Assembly: GCA_020091685.1 (NCBI GenBank)
Contig: CM034601.1
Location: 37,036,034 to 37,100,033, forward strand
DNA: 64,000 nucleotides
Reading direction: 5' to 3'
Origin: Lutjanus erythropterus
Lineage: Eukaryota > Chordata > Actinopteri > Lutjaniformes > Lutjanidae
Under the pieces are notes generated by a model. It was not told where the DNA came from. It was given only the letters and a program-made list of their open reading frames with translations, and ran no database searches. Of the stretch, positions 1 through 11,724 are shown in pieces. A program made the translations under genes and the position numbers. The first letter of the stretch is position 1; each line of letters starts with the position of its first letter.

Positions 1-172
1 CCATGCAGCTTTTAGCAAATATAGGACAGTGTTACACCACAGGAAGATGCTATAAATCTTGACAGTAGGAGGTGTTGATTGAGATTATAGGAATAGAAAT
101 AAGAAATACCTAATACATAATTATAGAGATTCTGTTGCTTCCAATTAGCAAAAGTGAGTGTCTCAAAAACAG

Positions 173-232
173 ACAGGCAGATAGGCAAAAAGATAGACAG
201 ACAGATAGGAAGATAGACAGATGATAGATATG
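173..232. repeat. Degenerate GACA/GATA simple repeat
   Basis: Interspersed GACA, GATA and AGAT tetranucleotides form an imperfect microsatellite. The short open frames on the minus strand across it are rich in Cys, Leu and Ser and are products of the repeat, not genes. Confidence 0.8.
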
Positions 233-394
233 GCATTGGATACTGTCACAGGCACTATACTTCACACTGAAGATATGCTTGTCAGTGCTAGGCTTTAAGC
301 AAAAGAAAGCCTGCACCCTCAACCCTGGCTGTCACAGCAGTCTCATTTAAATGTCATCTAAATCCTAAAAACCCAGAACAGTTCGATTTAGATT

Positions 395-900
395 TTGCAC
401 ATCATTAAGTCATTTATAATTAATGCGCAGCTAATTAAGTCTTTCTCGTAGTTATTAACAGGATGTTTAATTCTAATTACATTAAATTCTCAGCCTTTAA
501 GAAAGTGTAATATTTGAATCTTGAATCTTGAATTGAAAGCTGATAAAGGATGCCTGAAATGATCCAAGCACAATTAACAGTATATGAAAGATCACAGTGA
601 ATGGTTGGCTTACCTTGTCATCTTGGTCACTCTCGGTGTCACACTGCAAAAAACAAAAAAGGTAAATCATAAATGAGGAAAATTATGTATGCATTCTCAT
701 GTCATAACTGCTTGGGTTGTATTCAATTTCAACACTTCTCATGTGAGTGCTGTAATTTAATTTACCTTTGCAAATGGCATATCTTATCAGCTTTTTAATG
801 ACGAACTTATCATATATTCAGTGCCTGAATATCATCAGATCACTTCATTAGCTGACACAAGCACTGGAATGTGAAACAAAGCAAATTTCTCGTGAGCAGC
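395..900 (-). other. Candidate conserved intronic flank around a microexon
   Basis: About 200 bases on each side of the 614-643 microexon are repeat-free and AT-rich. Homeodomain-type cores occur at 431-439 (CTAATTAAG) and 473-480. A short TTGAATC tandem lies near 514-535. Unusually conserved intron flanks are typical of alternatively spliced neuronal microexons, but conservation cannot be measured here. A minus-strand TGCATG (RBFOX-type) word lies at 2-7, far downstream in the proposed transcript. Confidence 0.4.
614..643 (-). CDS. Candidate 30-nt in-frame microexon of an unidentified gene
   Basis: Read on the minus strand, the segment is preceded by a T-rich tract broken by a single G and ending in TTTTTTGCAG, a strong 3' splice site with a TGC word next to the acceptor. 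It is followed directly by GTAAGCC, a near-consensus 5' splice site. The enclosed 30 nt are divisible by three. In phase 0 they read CDTESDQDDK; of the other two phases one is open and one contains a stop. Size, in-frame length, acidic polar content and T-rich acceptor fit the class of neuronal or regulatory microexons, which usually tune a disordered loop. I do not recognise the parent protein and assign no symbol. No other exon of the same gene is convincing in the window, so the next exons would lie to the left (downstream) and beyond the right edge or deep within the window (upstream). The main alternative is a fortuitous splice-site pair in intronic DNA. Confidence 0.55.
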
Positions 901-1084
901 CGTGCCCTTGTTAACATTGAAACCTATGTAAAATACAGACGTAGCTGGAATCTCTAAACACCAACCGCCACTAGAATTATAATCCCATGATGTCTGTTCC
1001 TGCTTGAGGCTGGGAAGGAGAAATGACAAGAAGAGGAAGGGAACTTTGTAATGGAGGGAGGAAAAAGTGGTTAGATTTCATTTT

Positions 1085-1640
1085 TTCTTTCCAATTTCAA
1101 TTTCAAGGTCCACTTAATTCTTTATCAACTAATTAGTGTGATGCTGGGTGACTGGCGGCCCTCAACGTTGTGCATATGGCTGAGGTGCAGAGAAGCACTG
1201 AAGTCGGTAATGAAGAAGGCACTGGGGGGGAATATGGGCAGGGGTTGGCACAGTGAGTGTGTGTGTAGGCGGGGAGGGGTTGGTGGGTGTCGATTAAAGT
1301 AGGGAGGGAGTGAAGGAAGGGGGTGAAATGATTGACAGCACAGGGAGTGAGCGGCAGAAAGCCCTGCCGTTTTTTTCTCTCTCCTCCCTTTTTTTTTTGC
1401 TTCCATCTCTTGTTTTTTGCTGATCCGGGGCCCTGCAGAGCTCAAAGGTAGCTGGCTGGGCTCGTAGCCGGTCGCTTTCTGAGGCTGGACGGTAAAAAGG
1501 GGCCTTGCGAGCTCAGCAGGAGCATAGCATCCAATTTACAGGCCTGTCCCACACGGCCCCAGGGGCCGCCCGCGGCACACTGCCATGATGGTCAGCTCCA
1601 GCAGCTCATAAATTATGCAGAGGCAATAAACGCACTGGGC
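1085..1640. other. Candidate regulatory block with pyrimidine/purine tract
   Basis: The block is repeat-free and more GC-rich than its surroundings. It has a TAATTA-type core at 1127-1136. A strongly strand-asymmetric stretch at about 1205-1420 is G-rich and then T/C-rich. Complex GC-rich sequence at 1440-1640 ends in an octamer-like AAATTATGCAG. A minus-strand open frame across 1125-1445 is Pro/Ser/His-rich low complexity caused by the asymmetric tract and is not called as a gene. Confidence 0.4.
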
Positions 1641-1849
1641 AAACACTCCTCAGACGTTTCCCAGCTCTCCATTTCTCTCTCACTCTGTTTCTCCGCCACC
1701 CACAACATCCCACCCCCCATTTTAATACAGTGTGCAGAGAGCCAGCAGCCCTATAGACTGTCAGCTGGAAGAATAAATAAGGGTAATGCAAGACGAGTGC
1801 ACATTCTGATTACACGTGAATGTCTGTGTAATACAAAAAGCTGCACACC

Positions 1850-2085
1850 GTGTGCATCTATTCTAGCTTGTGAATAAATAGGCGTGTCGGCCATGTATCG
1901 CCCTCTCTTGCGGCCTCCCACACAGGCCTGACTAATACAGCAGCAGACAAGATGTGGTGAGCAGTATTAGCCATCTCAACTGCTTCCATGGAATCAGGCC
2001 TCTCAGAATGTGACAACAGTAATGTGACCGAGCACTCATTAGCTGCTTCTCTGCCTGTGCACACTACACAACCAGGAACACAGGC
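1850..2085. other. Candidate conserved non-coding element
   Basis: High-complexity unique sequence with balanced composition and no simple repeats. It includes a CGCCCTCTCTTGCGG segment near 1899 and a run of GTGAC/GTCAC-type words near 2010-2030. Short open frames on the minus strand lack any recognisable domain. Confidence 0.4.
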
Positions 2086-2154
2086 ATGCACGGGGATAAA
2101 TAATGGACATCATTTTAGTTTTTCCACTGTGTTGTGATCCATAAAAAAACACTA

Positions 2155-2480
2155 CTAGCCCTTCTTTCTCATGTTCCCCTTTCTTGCTCTCCCTCCTTCC
2201 CCCTGTTCCCTGGCTGTGCAGCCAATTGCTTTGATTGCCAAGATAGAAGCCGGCTGGAATGACTTGCCCTTGCTTGTGAAGCAAATGGAACATGCTAATG
2301 GAACTCATCGTATTACCCGATGCAAAAGTGCCATAGCTCATTACTTTAAGATAAAAGGATATCATTGTAGACGGCAAGCAGAATTGACTTTCTGTGCTGC
2401 GACTTGATGATGATTTAATCAACTGCTCTCTTTCACTTCTCATCCCCGCGCCTGTCGCTTTTGCAGGTGCCACTAAACGA
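2155..2480 (+). other. Candidate conserved element or terminal exon with strong acceptor
   Basis: A pyrimidine-dominated tract at 2155-2217 ends in GTGCAG at 2216-2221, an almost ideal 3' splice site on the plus strand. From 2222 one frame stays open to a TGA ending at 2407 (about 61 codons after the acceptor), with non-repetitive mixed composition. It includes a stretch reading HRITRCKSAIAHYFKIKGYH. I recognise no domain. The same DNA is also open for 148 codons on the minus strand (2039-2485), which argues for chance openness or strong non-coding constraint. It may be a conserved non-coding element or an exon of a non-coding RNA; a coding exon is less likely. Confidence 0.35.
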
Positions 2481-3485
2481 AGCACTCACACGGCTAGTGG
2501 GGGAGAGAAAAGAAAAGAAATTGCTGTCATTATTTTTTTTCCCTAGGAATAGAGGTATGCAAATTTCCCAGAGCGACAAAGGGTGGAAAAAAGGGAAAAC
2601 GTAATAAAATGGAAATACCTTTATAATGAGCAAAGTAAAAAATCCTGAGATCAGGCCTGACAGGCAAGGGCAGGCAATTTGATCGTCCTTACAGTGCAGA
2701 CGCCAAAGCTCCTTCGAACCCGCTGCTCAAGTACAGAGCAAAAAGTAACAAATAATAATACTGCTAAAAGATAAAAAACACATCTCAGGCATACAAACAA
2801 GTCAGATCTGTCACTCACTGATAAGTGATCATAGTGAACTAATGCGTTGCCTCATGCATAAAGCAACCTGAGGCGGGGAGAAGAATCCCTGTATATCTGG
2901 AATTTTTCACTCTGTGTATTTCTACGCCCTGACTCTTACATTAGAAACAGAGATGGAAAGCTAGACACGCTAAGCTTTGCACTCGGTAGTTGGAAACGTC
3001 ATGAATGATTGGTCGACCTCATCCTTAATAACTGAGGTATGGTATTGTTTTAGGAGGTAAGCATGAGCTCAAAAATTCTGTTATTGCTACTGACGGGTGA
3101 ATGTGAATAAATCTGCAAAGCTATGGTTAACTGTTATGTCAAAAACACTTCACACCAATCCTGGGAGGCCGTGTCTAATGAAAAGACATATGTCAGAGGT
3201 TTAAAGTGGCTGGAAAAAATGAATATATTATACTGAAGAAAGAAAAAACACAACAATGGTCCTATTGAGATGAGTGGAGCTAGCTGTCTGACAGGCTGAG
3301 GTAGGAAACGGGTCTTATTTAAAGCAACAGTCATGTACAATAAGGAAACCATTAGCCCTGGGAGGGGGCTGACAGAGAAAAGTGATACTCTACCCAGGCC
3401 CACTGCTATTTACACAGGACCAGCATTATACTGTACAGCTAGACCCCAGTGTTAAGTTTAAGTAACACAGGAATGTCAAACATTA
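2481..3485. other. Gene-free spacer
   Basis: AT-rich unique DNA with a purine-rich stretch at 2500-2620. Open frames on either strand do not exceed 90 codons and resemble no family I know. I see no repeat boundaries or RNA genes. Confidence 0.5.
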
Positions 3486-3489
3486 GCTT

Positions 3490-3720
3490 CAGCTCTAAGA
3501 GCTGTTGATGTTGGCCTGTATCCGGAGCACTTCTGATTGCCCCTCTGCTCTCACCCGGGCCTCTCTTTTGGCTGAGTGCTCTTACAAATTTCCCTACACT
3601 CCGTCCAAGCATCAAGCCTTTTGTTTACATTGGTCTGAAATAAGGAGTAAATTATTCTTGTCCTAAATCCTCTCCAGCTGAGAGCAATACTGGCCCAATA
3701 CAAAGGGAGCACAAGGAGCC
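3490..3720. other. Candidate conserved non-coding element
   Basis: Repeat-free, mixed-composition block containing a TTTGTTTAC forkhead-like word near 3620 and a GC-rich segment near 3540-3570. Enhancer-like texture only; conservation not testable here. Confidence 0.3.
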
Positions 3721-4080
3721 ATGGGCTGAATGCTAAACGATGCAGCTATGCTATCGTCCGTAGCAGCAGGGCTCACCAAAGTCTCCTGCCAGAGCTACCC
3801 ACAGAAAAATGTCTGTACTAAAGAGGCAACCACATCACACAAGGATGCGTGCAAAGCAAGTATGCCATGTTCCCCTTTTTCCAACATAACCTTCTGGAAA
3901 TCCACTGGTCCACAAATACTAACAGATGTTAAGTCAATCAAGAAAAAAATGACATGCGTAAACGATATTTCTAAAGGCAAACACACTGTGTTTAACAGGC
4001 TTATTATCATTTTCGATTCACCAGTGTTACAAGTTGTCTCTATTCTAATATTTTCTTAAATGGCATCTTCTTAAGTCTGG
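3721..4080. other. Gene-free spacer
   Basis: A 109-codon plus-strand frame (3730-4059) overlaps a 71-codon minus-strand frame. Neither shows a domain, signal peptide or codon pattern of a gene. Treated as chance open frames. Confidence 0.5.
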
Positions 4081-4084
4081 ATCT

Positions 4085-4980
4085 GTAATGGATGCGTATT
4101 GTCGCCCCCATGAGTGACATTAGCCTCAGGTTATGCTGGTTGCTATCCACGACCTTAGAATTAATTATGGTTGATATGGGCTTCATTAAAGCGCCCCGTT
4201 GCACAGAAGATGGTGTCTGTTTATCAGCCTGAGCCAGGTTGTCCTGCAGGATGGCTGAAGGGGTTAAAGCCCAGGGAAGGAGCCAAGCTGCCTGCATGCC
4301 TGGGAGCTGGAAAGACAGCATGAAGGATGGCAGCCATTGCCAGGGTCAGCTCTGACAGTGCCAATTTGATGTGCTGTCGTCAAGGGCTCCTCATTCCCTC
4401 CTCCTAACAGCTCCTTCCTGATATAGCTGCGCGTCCTGATGGTTTTCTGATGCAAACAGTCACATGGCAAAATGGTTTTCTCCCCTTCCGCTGCATCCTC
4501 CTCCATCTGCTGCTGGGGCCTGGGTGCCGCCGACCGCCTGCCTGTCACAGCGTGCGTGGAAATTAGCTGGGGAGGAGGTGCTCGCTTGTGCTAATTACAT
4601 TTTAATCATTGGAAATGTGTTGGCAAATCAAGCCTTGATTGCCATCTTGGAGCCCAGTGCTGCTCTCTGCAGGTTGGGGATGGGTTTGGGGGTGGGGGGG
4701 CTTGTGGGGCTAGAATGTGGCTGAGCCCAGACTCGCCAAGCTGGACGCCTCGCTCTCCACCACAGCTTGATATGGCGGCATGCCTGGCCTACCGCTGTGT
4801 AGGGGCTGTGCCACATTATTCATGGGGAATAGAGGAAGACCAGGATGGTGAAATGGGGATCTGTGCCATGCTTATTCTCAAATCCCCCACTCACACCTCC
4901 CATATCCCTCTCTCTTTCTCACCCACACATTACACAGTCTGCCAGTCCCGCCACTGTGAATTGAGGAACAACAAATAGAG
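4085..4980. other. Cluster of candidate conserved non-coding elements
   Basis: Three high-complexity sub-blocks stand out: 4085-4470, 4555-4660 (GCTAATTACATTTTAATC near 4590) and 4740-4905. They are separated by G-rich runs at 4675-4710. A 94-codon minus-strand and an 86-codon plus-strand frame cross the same DNA without recognisable domains. Confidence 0.4.
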
Positions 4981-6825
4981 CCGGGCAGGAGGAGACTGAT
5001 GAGCTCAGGGTTTGCTACACAGCACCTGCTTTGGCACACAAAGCTGGAGCAGCAGGCCCCGTCACAATACGCTCACAAATTAGTTTCTTATAACACAGAA
5101 ATTAAAAAAGAGAACTGACTTGAATTGATCTAATGTAGACTTTTTCAGAAAAACTGCCACTAATCTTAAGTTAGAATATGAGTATGGTCGATACATTTTG
5201 ATGAGTGGAGATGCAGATGTGGTCCAGTTTGATGAACTACACTAGACACACCAACATGATCGCTATGCTCAACCGCTGGCTTCATGCAGCTTTGTCACCT
5301 GCTGTGACTTATGATATTAATGATGATCTGCCATGGACAGACCTTCTGTTTAATAGCCCCTTTTCCTTAGTTGCAGCTATACAACAGACTGATTCACACT
5401 CATAATGAACCTTAAAAATAGTGCCAAACACACAAAAACTGTGCGCAAGTGACTTCACACTGGACTGAACCTCAAATAAACTCTGGGATTACTTTACTTT
5501 AGAACTAAGCCAAGCAGACACACTTTTCATAAAAAGGTATCCATAAAAGACAGTTTAGTAAATACACCTAAAAGTTCAGCGAGTGGAAGGAAATTCAACA
5601 TGACATGCCTGACTGGGACAGATCATTAAAATAAGCAGGGTTCTGTGGCGATGACATCCAACATATAATTTCCACAGCATCTGCTTGATGTCGAACTGTC
5701 ATATAAAAGTATGGTAGGAAAGAAAAGACCTCAAAAAAATCACGAGGAAAAGAAAACAGCACAACTTGAGTGTTTGAGACAGTCTATATAGTCACATAAG
5801 GCAAACGCCTCTTTCAGCAGCCAAGAATGTTTCGTCAGGGGAGGACCAGACTTCTGTCTGGACTAATATAACCAGGTCTGATCCACATGTGCACCACTGG
5901 CCAAATGCAGCAGGCCAACATCTGAATGCAATTTCCCTTCAAATGTAAAACTTTATCCAGAAGATATTCAATTTGACCGCAAACTCTGGATTCCAGTCAC
6001 TGGGACAGTGGAGCTAAAGGAGGGATGATGGGGGAGAAAAATTAAGCCTTCCATAAAATAATAAGAACTTTATAGTCTGTGACCTCTGGTTTCAATACTC
6101 TGGAGTACATTCTTTTTATGTTTTATTTCACTGGACTGTGCCCAAACGTACTGACAGAATACTTAAGAGAATGTTCTAAACCTGACTCTTTTATTAACAA
6201 TTCCTGATTTGCTAAATCTCTAATGATTTACATGATAAAAGTTGGTTATGCAATGTCAAAGTGACTCCATGTTGAGATGTGAGCAGAGCAGTGACAAGGA
6301 GCAATGTCTGAAATGCAGATACACAGTCATATTAACATGCTTCTGGATGCCTGGGATGAGAAGATATGTTCTGAAGGCGAGCAGTGTTAGGGTATGTTGC
6401 TTTCTGTGTGAGTGTGGAGGAAGGTAGGACATTTAACTCAACCGGAGATGTGGCAGCACACTACTGAAGTGATGCTTGGCAGAAACAGATGTTGCCGCAG
6501 GGTAAACCTCTCTGTTGATCAGTTCCATCCACCCACCCGATACACACACACACCTGACAAGGACTGGGGTAGGAAGGAAGGAACAGAGAGGTGCAACACT
6601 TTGCTTTTCTTAAAAATCCATTTGTTACACAAGCACCAAGTTCAGTGTCTCTCCTTCTAGAATCTTCTCAACGTGTTCCTCCCGGCTACAGGCGCCTGGG
6701 GGTGGGAAGCGTTCGCTGGTTATCTGATAGAAATGAAAAAAACATAAGACACCGCTGCAGTGTGGGCGCATACACAAACACCCACAAACACACACCTTGC
6801 CTCACCCCAAGTCTGTACTCCGTTT
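4981..6825. other. Gene-free AT-rich spacer
   Basis: Unique AT-rich DNA with short CA-rich patches near 6540-6555 and 6770-6800. I see no TIR element, RNA gene or supported exon. Frames of 60-116 codons near 6242-6941 overlap one another in different phases and look random. Confidence 0.5.
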
Positions 6826-6829
6826 CCAT

Positions 6830-7110
6830 AAACCAACAGGGGACTGAGGCACAGAGCAGATGCTGGATTAATCAAAGATTAATAGAAGGATTTTCAGATA
6901 ATTACATACATCAAATTGCATTGTTTGCGAGGTTATGGTGACTCCCCTGGGATAAGCCCACTTGATGTGTATTTTAAGTACTCCACATGCTAGACATTAA
7001 CAATGATGTTGTTTGGCATCTTCATTATAGCATTTGGCCACAGACACAAACAATTTATTTCAGATTATTTGTGGGATGCTCCTAAAGAAGTAGAATTTTC
7101 AGTGTACTGT
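6830..7110. other. Candidate conserved non-coding element
   Basis: Repeat-free block with tandem ATTAATCAAAGATTAATAG near 6867 (paired ATTA cores) and a later AT-rich segment to about 7090. Enhancer-like texture only. Confidence 0.3.
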
Positions 7111-8030
7111 AAAGACAAACTACATAGCTAAGGAGAAGAATGTAAGAAGAATGTAAGAATTTTAGTTCCAAACATTAAAAAACAAGATTATCTACTGTAT
7201 GTGAAGTTTTAAAGAGGTCTATATAGTGTGAGATATGTACCAAAGTTAGCATGTTAACCAGCTTTCCCTGGCATTGACATTGTACCTCAAGAGATGATAA
7301 TGAGTCACTGTAACGTATGGTCTGCCCTCAAACCAATATGAGAGGATGATGATGTAGCGATGCCTCGAGGGCGAGAACTCATGCTCAGCAGCAAAGACAG
7401 AAGTGATAGAAATAGAAGCAAACAAAACTTAACACTGGCGTTGCTTTCCACCAATGGAGACAGCTCTTGCTGCTGGCTATTTAGCAATATCTGATAAAGG
7501 TAGCTAACTGTATGATGTCACAGACAGTGTTAATATGTTAAATAAATCAGATTTTTGTTGAAAGAAAGAATGTCCTGTGTGCACTTCCTTGTTTCTTATG
7601 ATAGGGGTGAACTCCCCAACTTCCTGGTGACGAGCTGCCCCCAGTCTGTTTTGTAGTATGAATTTGGCAGGTGGACACATCTTGCATATAATTACTTCAA
7701 ATGAACAAAGGGGGTTATAGAACAAACAAGTTTATATTCCTCCAAGTAACATGTCAAAAAAGCATCTTTTTAATATTAGTTAATATTAGTTCATTAGTTT
7801 ATATCATCTTCTATTAGAACTTAAATGCAACACACCAATCTCTTGTGAAATGTGATTATATTACTCACAATGGAGCAATTACATAAAAAATAATCACTGC
7901 CATCTCTGGTATCACTTGTAACATTCATGGCTTGCACGTACATGGATGTATGCTTAACAACAGGCTGCAACTCACTGTTGTCAAGAGATATAAACCTCAT
8001 CTGCTCCCCTCACCTCCCACTTCCAGCCCT
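7111..8030. other. Gene-free spacer
   Basis: AT-rich unique sequence. A short local direct repeat (GAATGTAAGAA, about 7138-7157) and a TTAGTTAATATTAGTT duplication (about 7775-7790) are the only visible structure. Confidence 0.5.
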
Positions 8031-8034
8031 CCCT

Positions 8035-8560
8035 CCCACCCGGCCTCCCTCCACACTGACTCATAGCTGAGGGGGGAGAAAAACATCAGGATTAGGTTCT
8101 GTGCCTCTAATCACTTAACTCCTCACACCTGATGGCACACTATTAACTTTGACTGTCTCCAGTGACCCCGCGGGTCGTTGCCCATCACATCAAGTTTTTA
8201 TTAGGGAATTTTCCTCATCATTAGCCATGGCCTGGAAACGAGCCATTAATATTCATACTGGCAAACCAAAATGAGGTCCCACTGATTTTCCATCATCCAG
8301 GCTATCTGCGCAGCTGCCGCCGTTAACAATCACCCCAGTGCTGCACATTCACCACGTATCATTATAGGGCTCCATAAAGCTCTTTCTCTGGGTCTGCCAT
8401 GATGGGAAGGAGAGCAAGGTGGAGGAGGAGGAGAAGGCGGTGAGGCTTGCAGCCAGCTGACGCCCGTCTGAGAGAAACTGCCCAGCTCTGCCAACAATCT
8501 GCCTGGAAGTCTCATGCATAAAGACCGGTGCTGTCAATGCTAACAACCCCTGCAGGCTCT
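8035..8560. other. Cluster of candidate conserved non-coding elements
   Basis: Complex, repeat-free sequence with TCACTTAACTCCTCACACCT-type T-box-like words near 8110-8130, GCCATTAATATTCAT near 8241 and GC-rich stretches near 8165 and 8315. A GGAGGAGGAGGAG purine run at 8410-8440 creates low-complexity minus-strand frames that are not genes. Confidence 0.4.
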
Positions 8561-9260
8561 GCCAGGGACACAGCTGAGATACACAAGAGTTCCCTCACAT
8601 TAGAGCACATGTTGTTTATCAGTCTGTAATGGCAGCTAGGAATGTGTCGCTTTGGAAAAGTTTGAAATCTTGTACAAGATGCTGACATACCTGATGATTG
8701 CAGTTTCACTTAGACAGGAATTCTCTGCTATTTTCCAATAAATACTAAATGTTCTTCACAGCAAACTATGATTTACCACTGCATGAAGGAATTTTCCAGG
8801 AGCTAGATCTGGTACATCTTCAAAATAAAAGCCATTCAACCTTGCATATGATATCAGCACGCCAGGAATTTGTGTAAATACTTCCCATGAATCCAAAATG
8901 GTTGCCCATGTTTCTACAGATTACAGCTCATCGTCAACGTTCAACCCCGTTTGTGCCTCTGCGTCTTCTCCGTTACCAGAGGAGGGCATCTCACGTCTCT
9001 GCTGCCAGCAAGAGAAGGTGCTCAGGCTGCGCATGGTGTGAACACAGGCCTGATAAGGTGCTCCAGAGCAACAATGTCCCAGGCATCTCCTGCTGATAAG
9101 ACTCCTCTCTCTTCCCCACTCATCTGAGCTGAGACTAGCTGGTCCTGATGCAGGGGAAGGCCTCCTCTGTGTCATGGGTGGGAGCAGCAATTAAGTGGCA
9201 ACACCCTGACAGGCAGAGATAAACTTCCGCCTTTTGCTTTCTTATGCAGGGCCGATCCCT
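8561..9260. other. Spacer with a possible conserved block at 9040-9200
   Basis: Mostly unremarkable unique DNA. The part at 9030-9200 is GC-balanced and repeat-free and could be a further regulatory element. Overlapping frames on both strands (8887-9096, 8921-9190) have no recognisable content. Confidence 0.3.
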
Positions 9261-9865
9261 CACTGCTCCTCACTGAATTAAACATGAAAATAATATCTGA
9301 AAATCAGTTATGTGAGCTAATATGTGACAGGCGACGGCCTACAGTTAATTTGAAATGTTTGATACTTACTCTGACAGGTTATTTAGTTTACATATTATAT
9401 TCTTAGTGAATGGTGGATGTTATTAGCTGGGAACTGTTTAGTTATGTGGGTTTGAAAATGGTGTCTTGATTTCATAAACAGATTGCACCGTCAACAACTT
9501 TCAGTAGAACGAGGACATAAGGTGAGACACCAAAACAGATGCAGCCGCTTCAGCTCCGTCTTCCAAATAATTAGAGCTGCAGTGACAAAAACACTTTGTT
9601 ATTCTCCTACTATGATTTGCTAGCTGTCGCAGCGTACATCTGAGTTGCCTCATTATACAGAAAGTACTCAAATAAAAGCCGACACTGCACACTCCTGTCA
9701 AGATTCTGTCTACCGCACATGCAAACAAGCGAAGATGAATAAACATTAGTTGTTGTTGAGGGCTGGTCTTTGAGCCTCCAGGCTCACAAAGATCCGCTTT
9801 GTACAAAATAAAAATATTTAATTTGAAAGACTGATGCCAGGCAAAATGAAATTAAAAGGAACCCA
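9261..9865. other. Gene-free AT-rich spacer
   Basis: I see no repeat boundary, RNA gene or exon signal. A 101-codon minus-strand frame at 9501-9806 has no recognisable domain. Confidence 0.5.
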
Positions 9866-9869
9866 TGCT

Positions 9870-10285
9870 AACTGCTAAAACAAATTACTCACAGCGCGCT
9901 AAATTACATTTGCTCCTCCATCAGCGAGATCAAACGAGCCTAGTTTGACTCTCCTGCGCTAATGATTTCCTGCACTCACCTCCTTTTTCATCCCAGGGGT
10001 GTTAATAAACACTCAGTCTGTTTTTTTTTTGTTTGTTTGTTTGGTTTATTTATACATTTCCCAGCTCTACGTCTCATCTCACTCCCTCCCTCTCTCGTTC
10101 ACTTTGCCCACGCCGGTGGCAGGCTGGGTGAATTAGAGGGATCTAATGTAATCCCAGGGACAGCGGGCTTCTGAAAAACGTGCTCAATTAAAGCAGGATG
10201 AGCCCAGTGGGAGCGTCCCTGGTGGAGCGTGGGGTGACTGACGCAGCCCTTTGGTTGGGATTAATTAGCATGCTAAGTGGTAGAG
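9870..10285. other. Cluster of candidate conserved non-coding elements
   Basis: Two repeat-free sub-blocks, 9885-9985 and 10105-10280, flank a T-rich stretch (10020-10050). The second ends in the near-palindrome TTAATTAGCATGCTAA at 10261-10276, a paired homeodomain-type arrangement. Confidence 0.4.
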
Positions 10286-11720
10286 CACGATAGCAGGCTG
10301 AAAGCCACAGACCAGACATATGACATCCACCACCTCCCACAATACCAGCAGTACAGTCACAGCTCCAACTAGTCCAGCCTCTTTCTGTCCCTCAAAGCCT
10401 GATTTAACCTCCTGACAAAGACATACAGGTATGGACTGAAGGCAGAGTTGAGGGACTGAGGCTGTCTGCGGTAGAGCACACAGCTCAGAACACATTCCAT
10501 ATCTGCACATCTTTTGTTGAGAAAACTACAAATAAAATGTCAAATTTAAAAAGTCTTGTTGATGTTTTTGCAGGCTCCTCAATTCTTCTTTTGAAAAATA
10601 ATTCCAGGTTTTGTCTGTCGCTTTCCAGTCGTAAACAGCCTGTCAACATCGTACCACATTATCACAGGATGACAGATAGCATTGTGGCTAAACTCATGCT
10701 CGGCTGAAGGATTGCTGCAGGATAATCGAGTTGGCCAAAGATTAGTGGAATAAAAGGGCTGCAGTGTTGAGGGTTTTAACTTGTGATGGCTTGTTTTGCT
10801 CCTTGAAACCATTAGCAGTATGCAAACATGAGGTCAAACTGTGAGCGGTGATGTGGAACTTTGATTTTTGGAGTTATGCTCTAACAGAGTTTCCAGACCT
10901 TTGTCAAACTGTAATGTTTTTCAGTGTTTCATGTGTTTTCTGTTTGATTTCTGTACAGCAGAATACCACAGAGCTTAGGCCCCAAGGCTCTGTGCTCATA
11001 TTGACTGGCCCAGCAGGGGGTGGACTTCAGAATGAAAGACTGCCCATGGATAAAAATGTTTGCCCAGCATTCTGGGACAGCCAGTGCAATGCGAACACAA
11101 CAAAATGCCAACATCTGCATCAAATCCACATCTCTGACTTTGTCAAAGGTTCTTCTTTTATTCTTTAGTGGAAATGATTCCTTGTGCACTACACTGCCAA
11201 CACTCATAAAAATATCTGACTACACAGTATTCTTTGCCAAGGTTCACATCTTTTTAAAAACTTGGTTCTGTAGCCGAGCTTTCAGGGTCAGCTCCTCAAA
11301 CATCTATGCTTAGTGAATTACTGGTTAGGGAGCTGTGGAGCAAGACAAAAGGAGAACTCGGCTAACCGCCATAATTTAAGATTGTGCTATCAGAGACAAG
11401 AGAGAAGACTCAATCCATCTAAAATCAAAAGAGTCCAAGCATACAGCTTTTTGAGAGACTCATGTCTTGTCAGTAAGTGAGGGTCAGCTGTCATGTGGTG
11501 CACCGGTGTTTTTCTAGGCCACTGGTTACTGCTACCCTTGTGTGTTGTTATAGTGTCTCTGAATAAGCGATCGTGCTCCAATAAAAACTGACCTACCCTC
11601 GGCTCCACTCAAGAGCTTTCAAGCCAACTCAGCACACAATATCCCACATAGTTTATGACAACCCCTCTCTGGGCTTTCTTACAGACCAAAGACACAGGGA
11701 AGGAGAGAGGGAGGCAGGCA
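10286..11720. other. Gene-free spacer with one CTCF-like motif
   Basis: Unique DNA without supported genes. CCAGCAGGGGGTGGA at 11010-11024 resembles the core of a CTCF site. Frames at 10848-11313 overlap on both strands without a domain. A purine-rich AGGGAGG segment lies at 11697-11735. Confidence 0.4.
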
Positions 11721-11724
11721 GAGA

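Noticed and set aside
2039-2485. Minus-strand 148-codon open frame
   Set aside because: No domain recognised. It opposes an open plus-strand frame and crosses a pyrimidine tract, so low stop density is the simpler cause.
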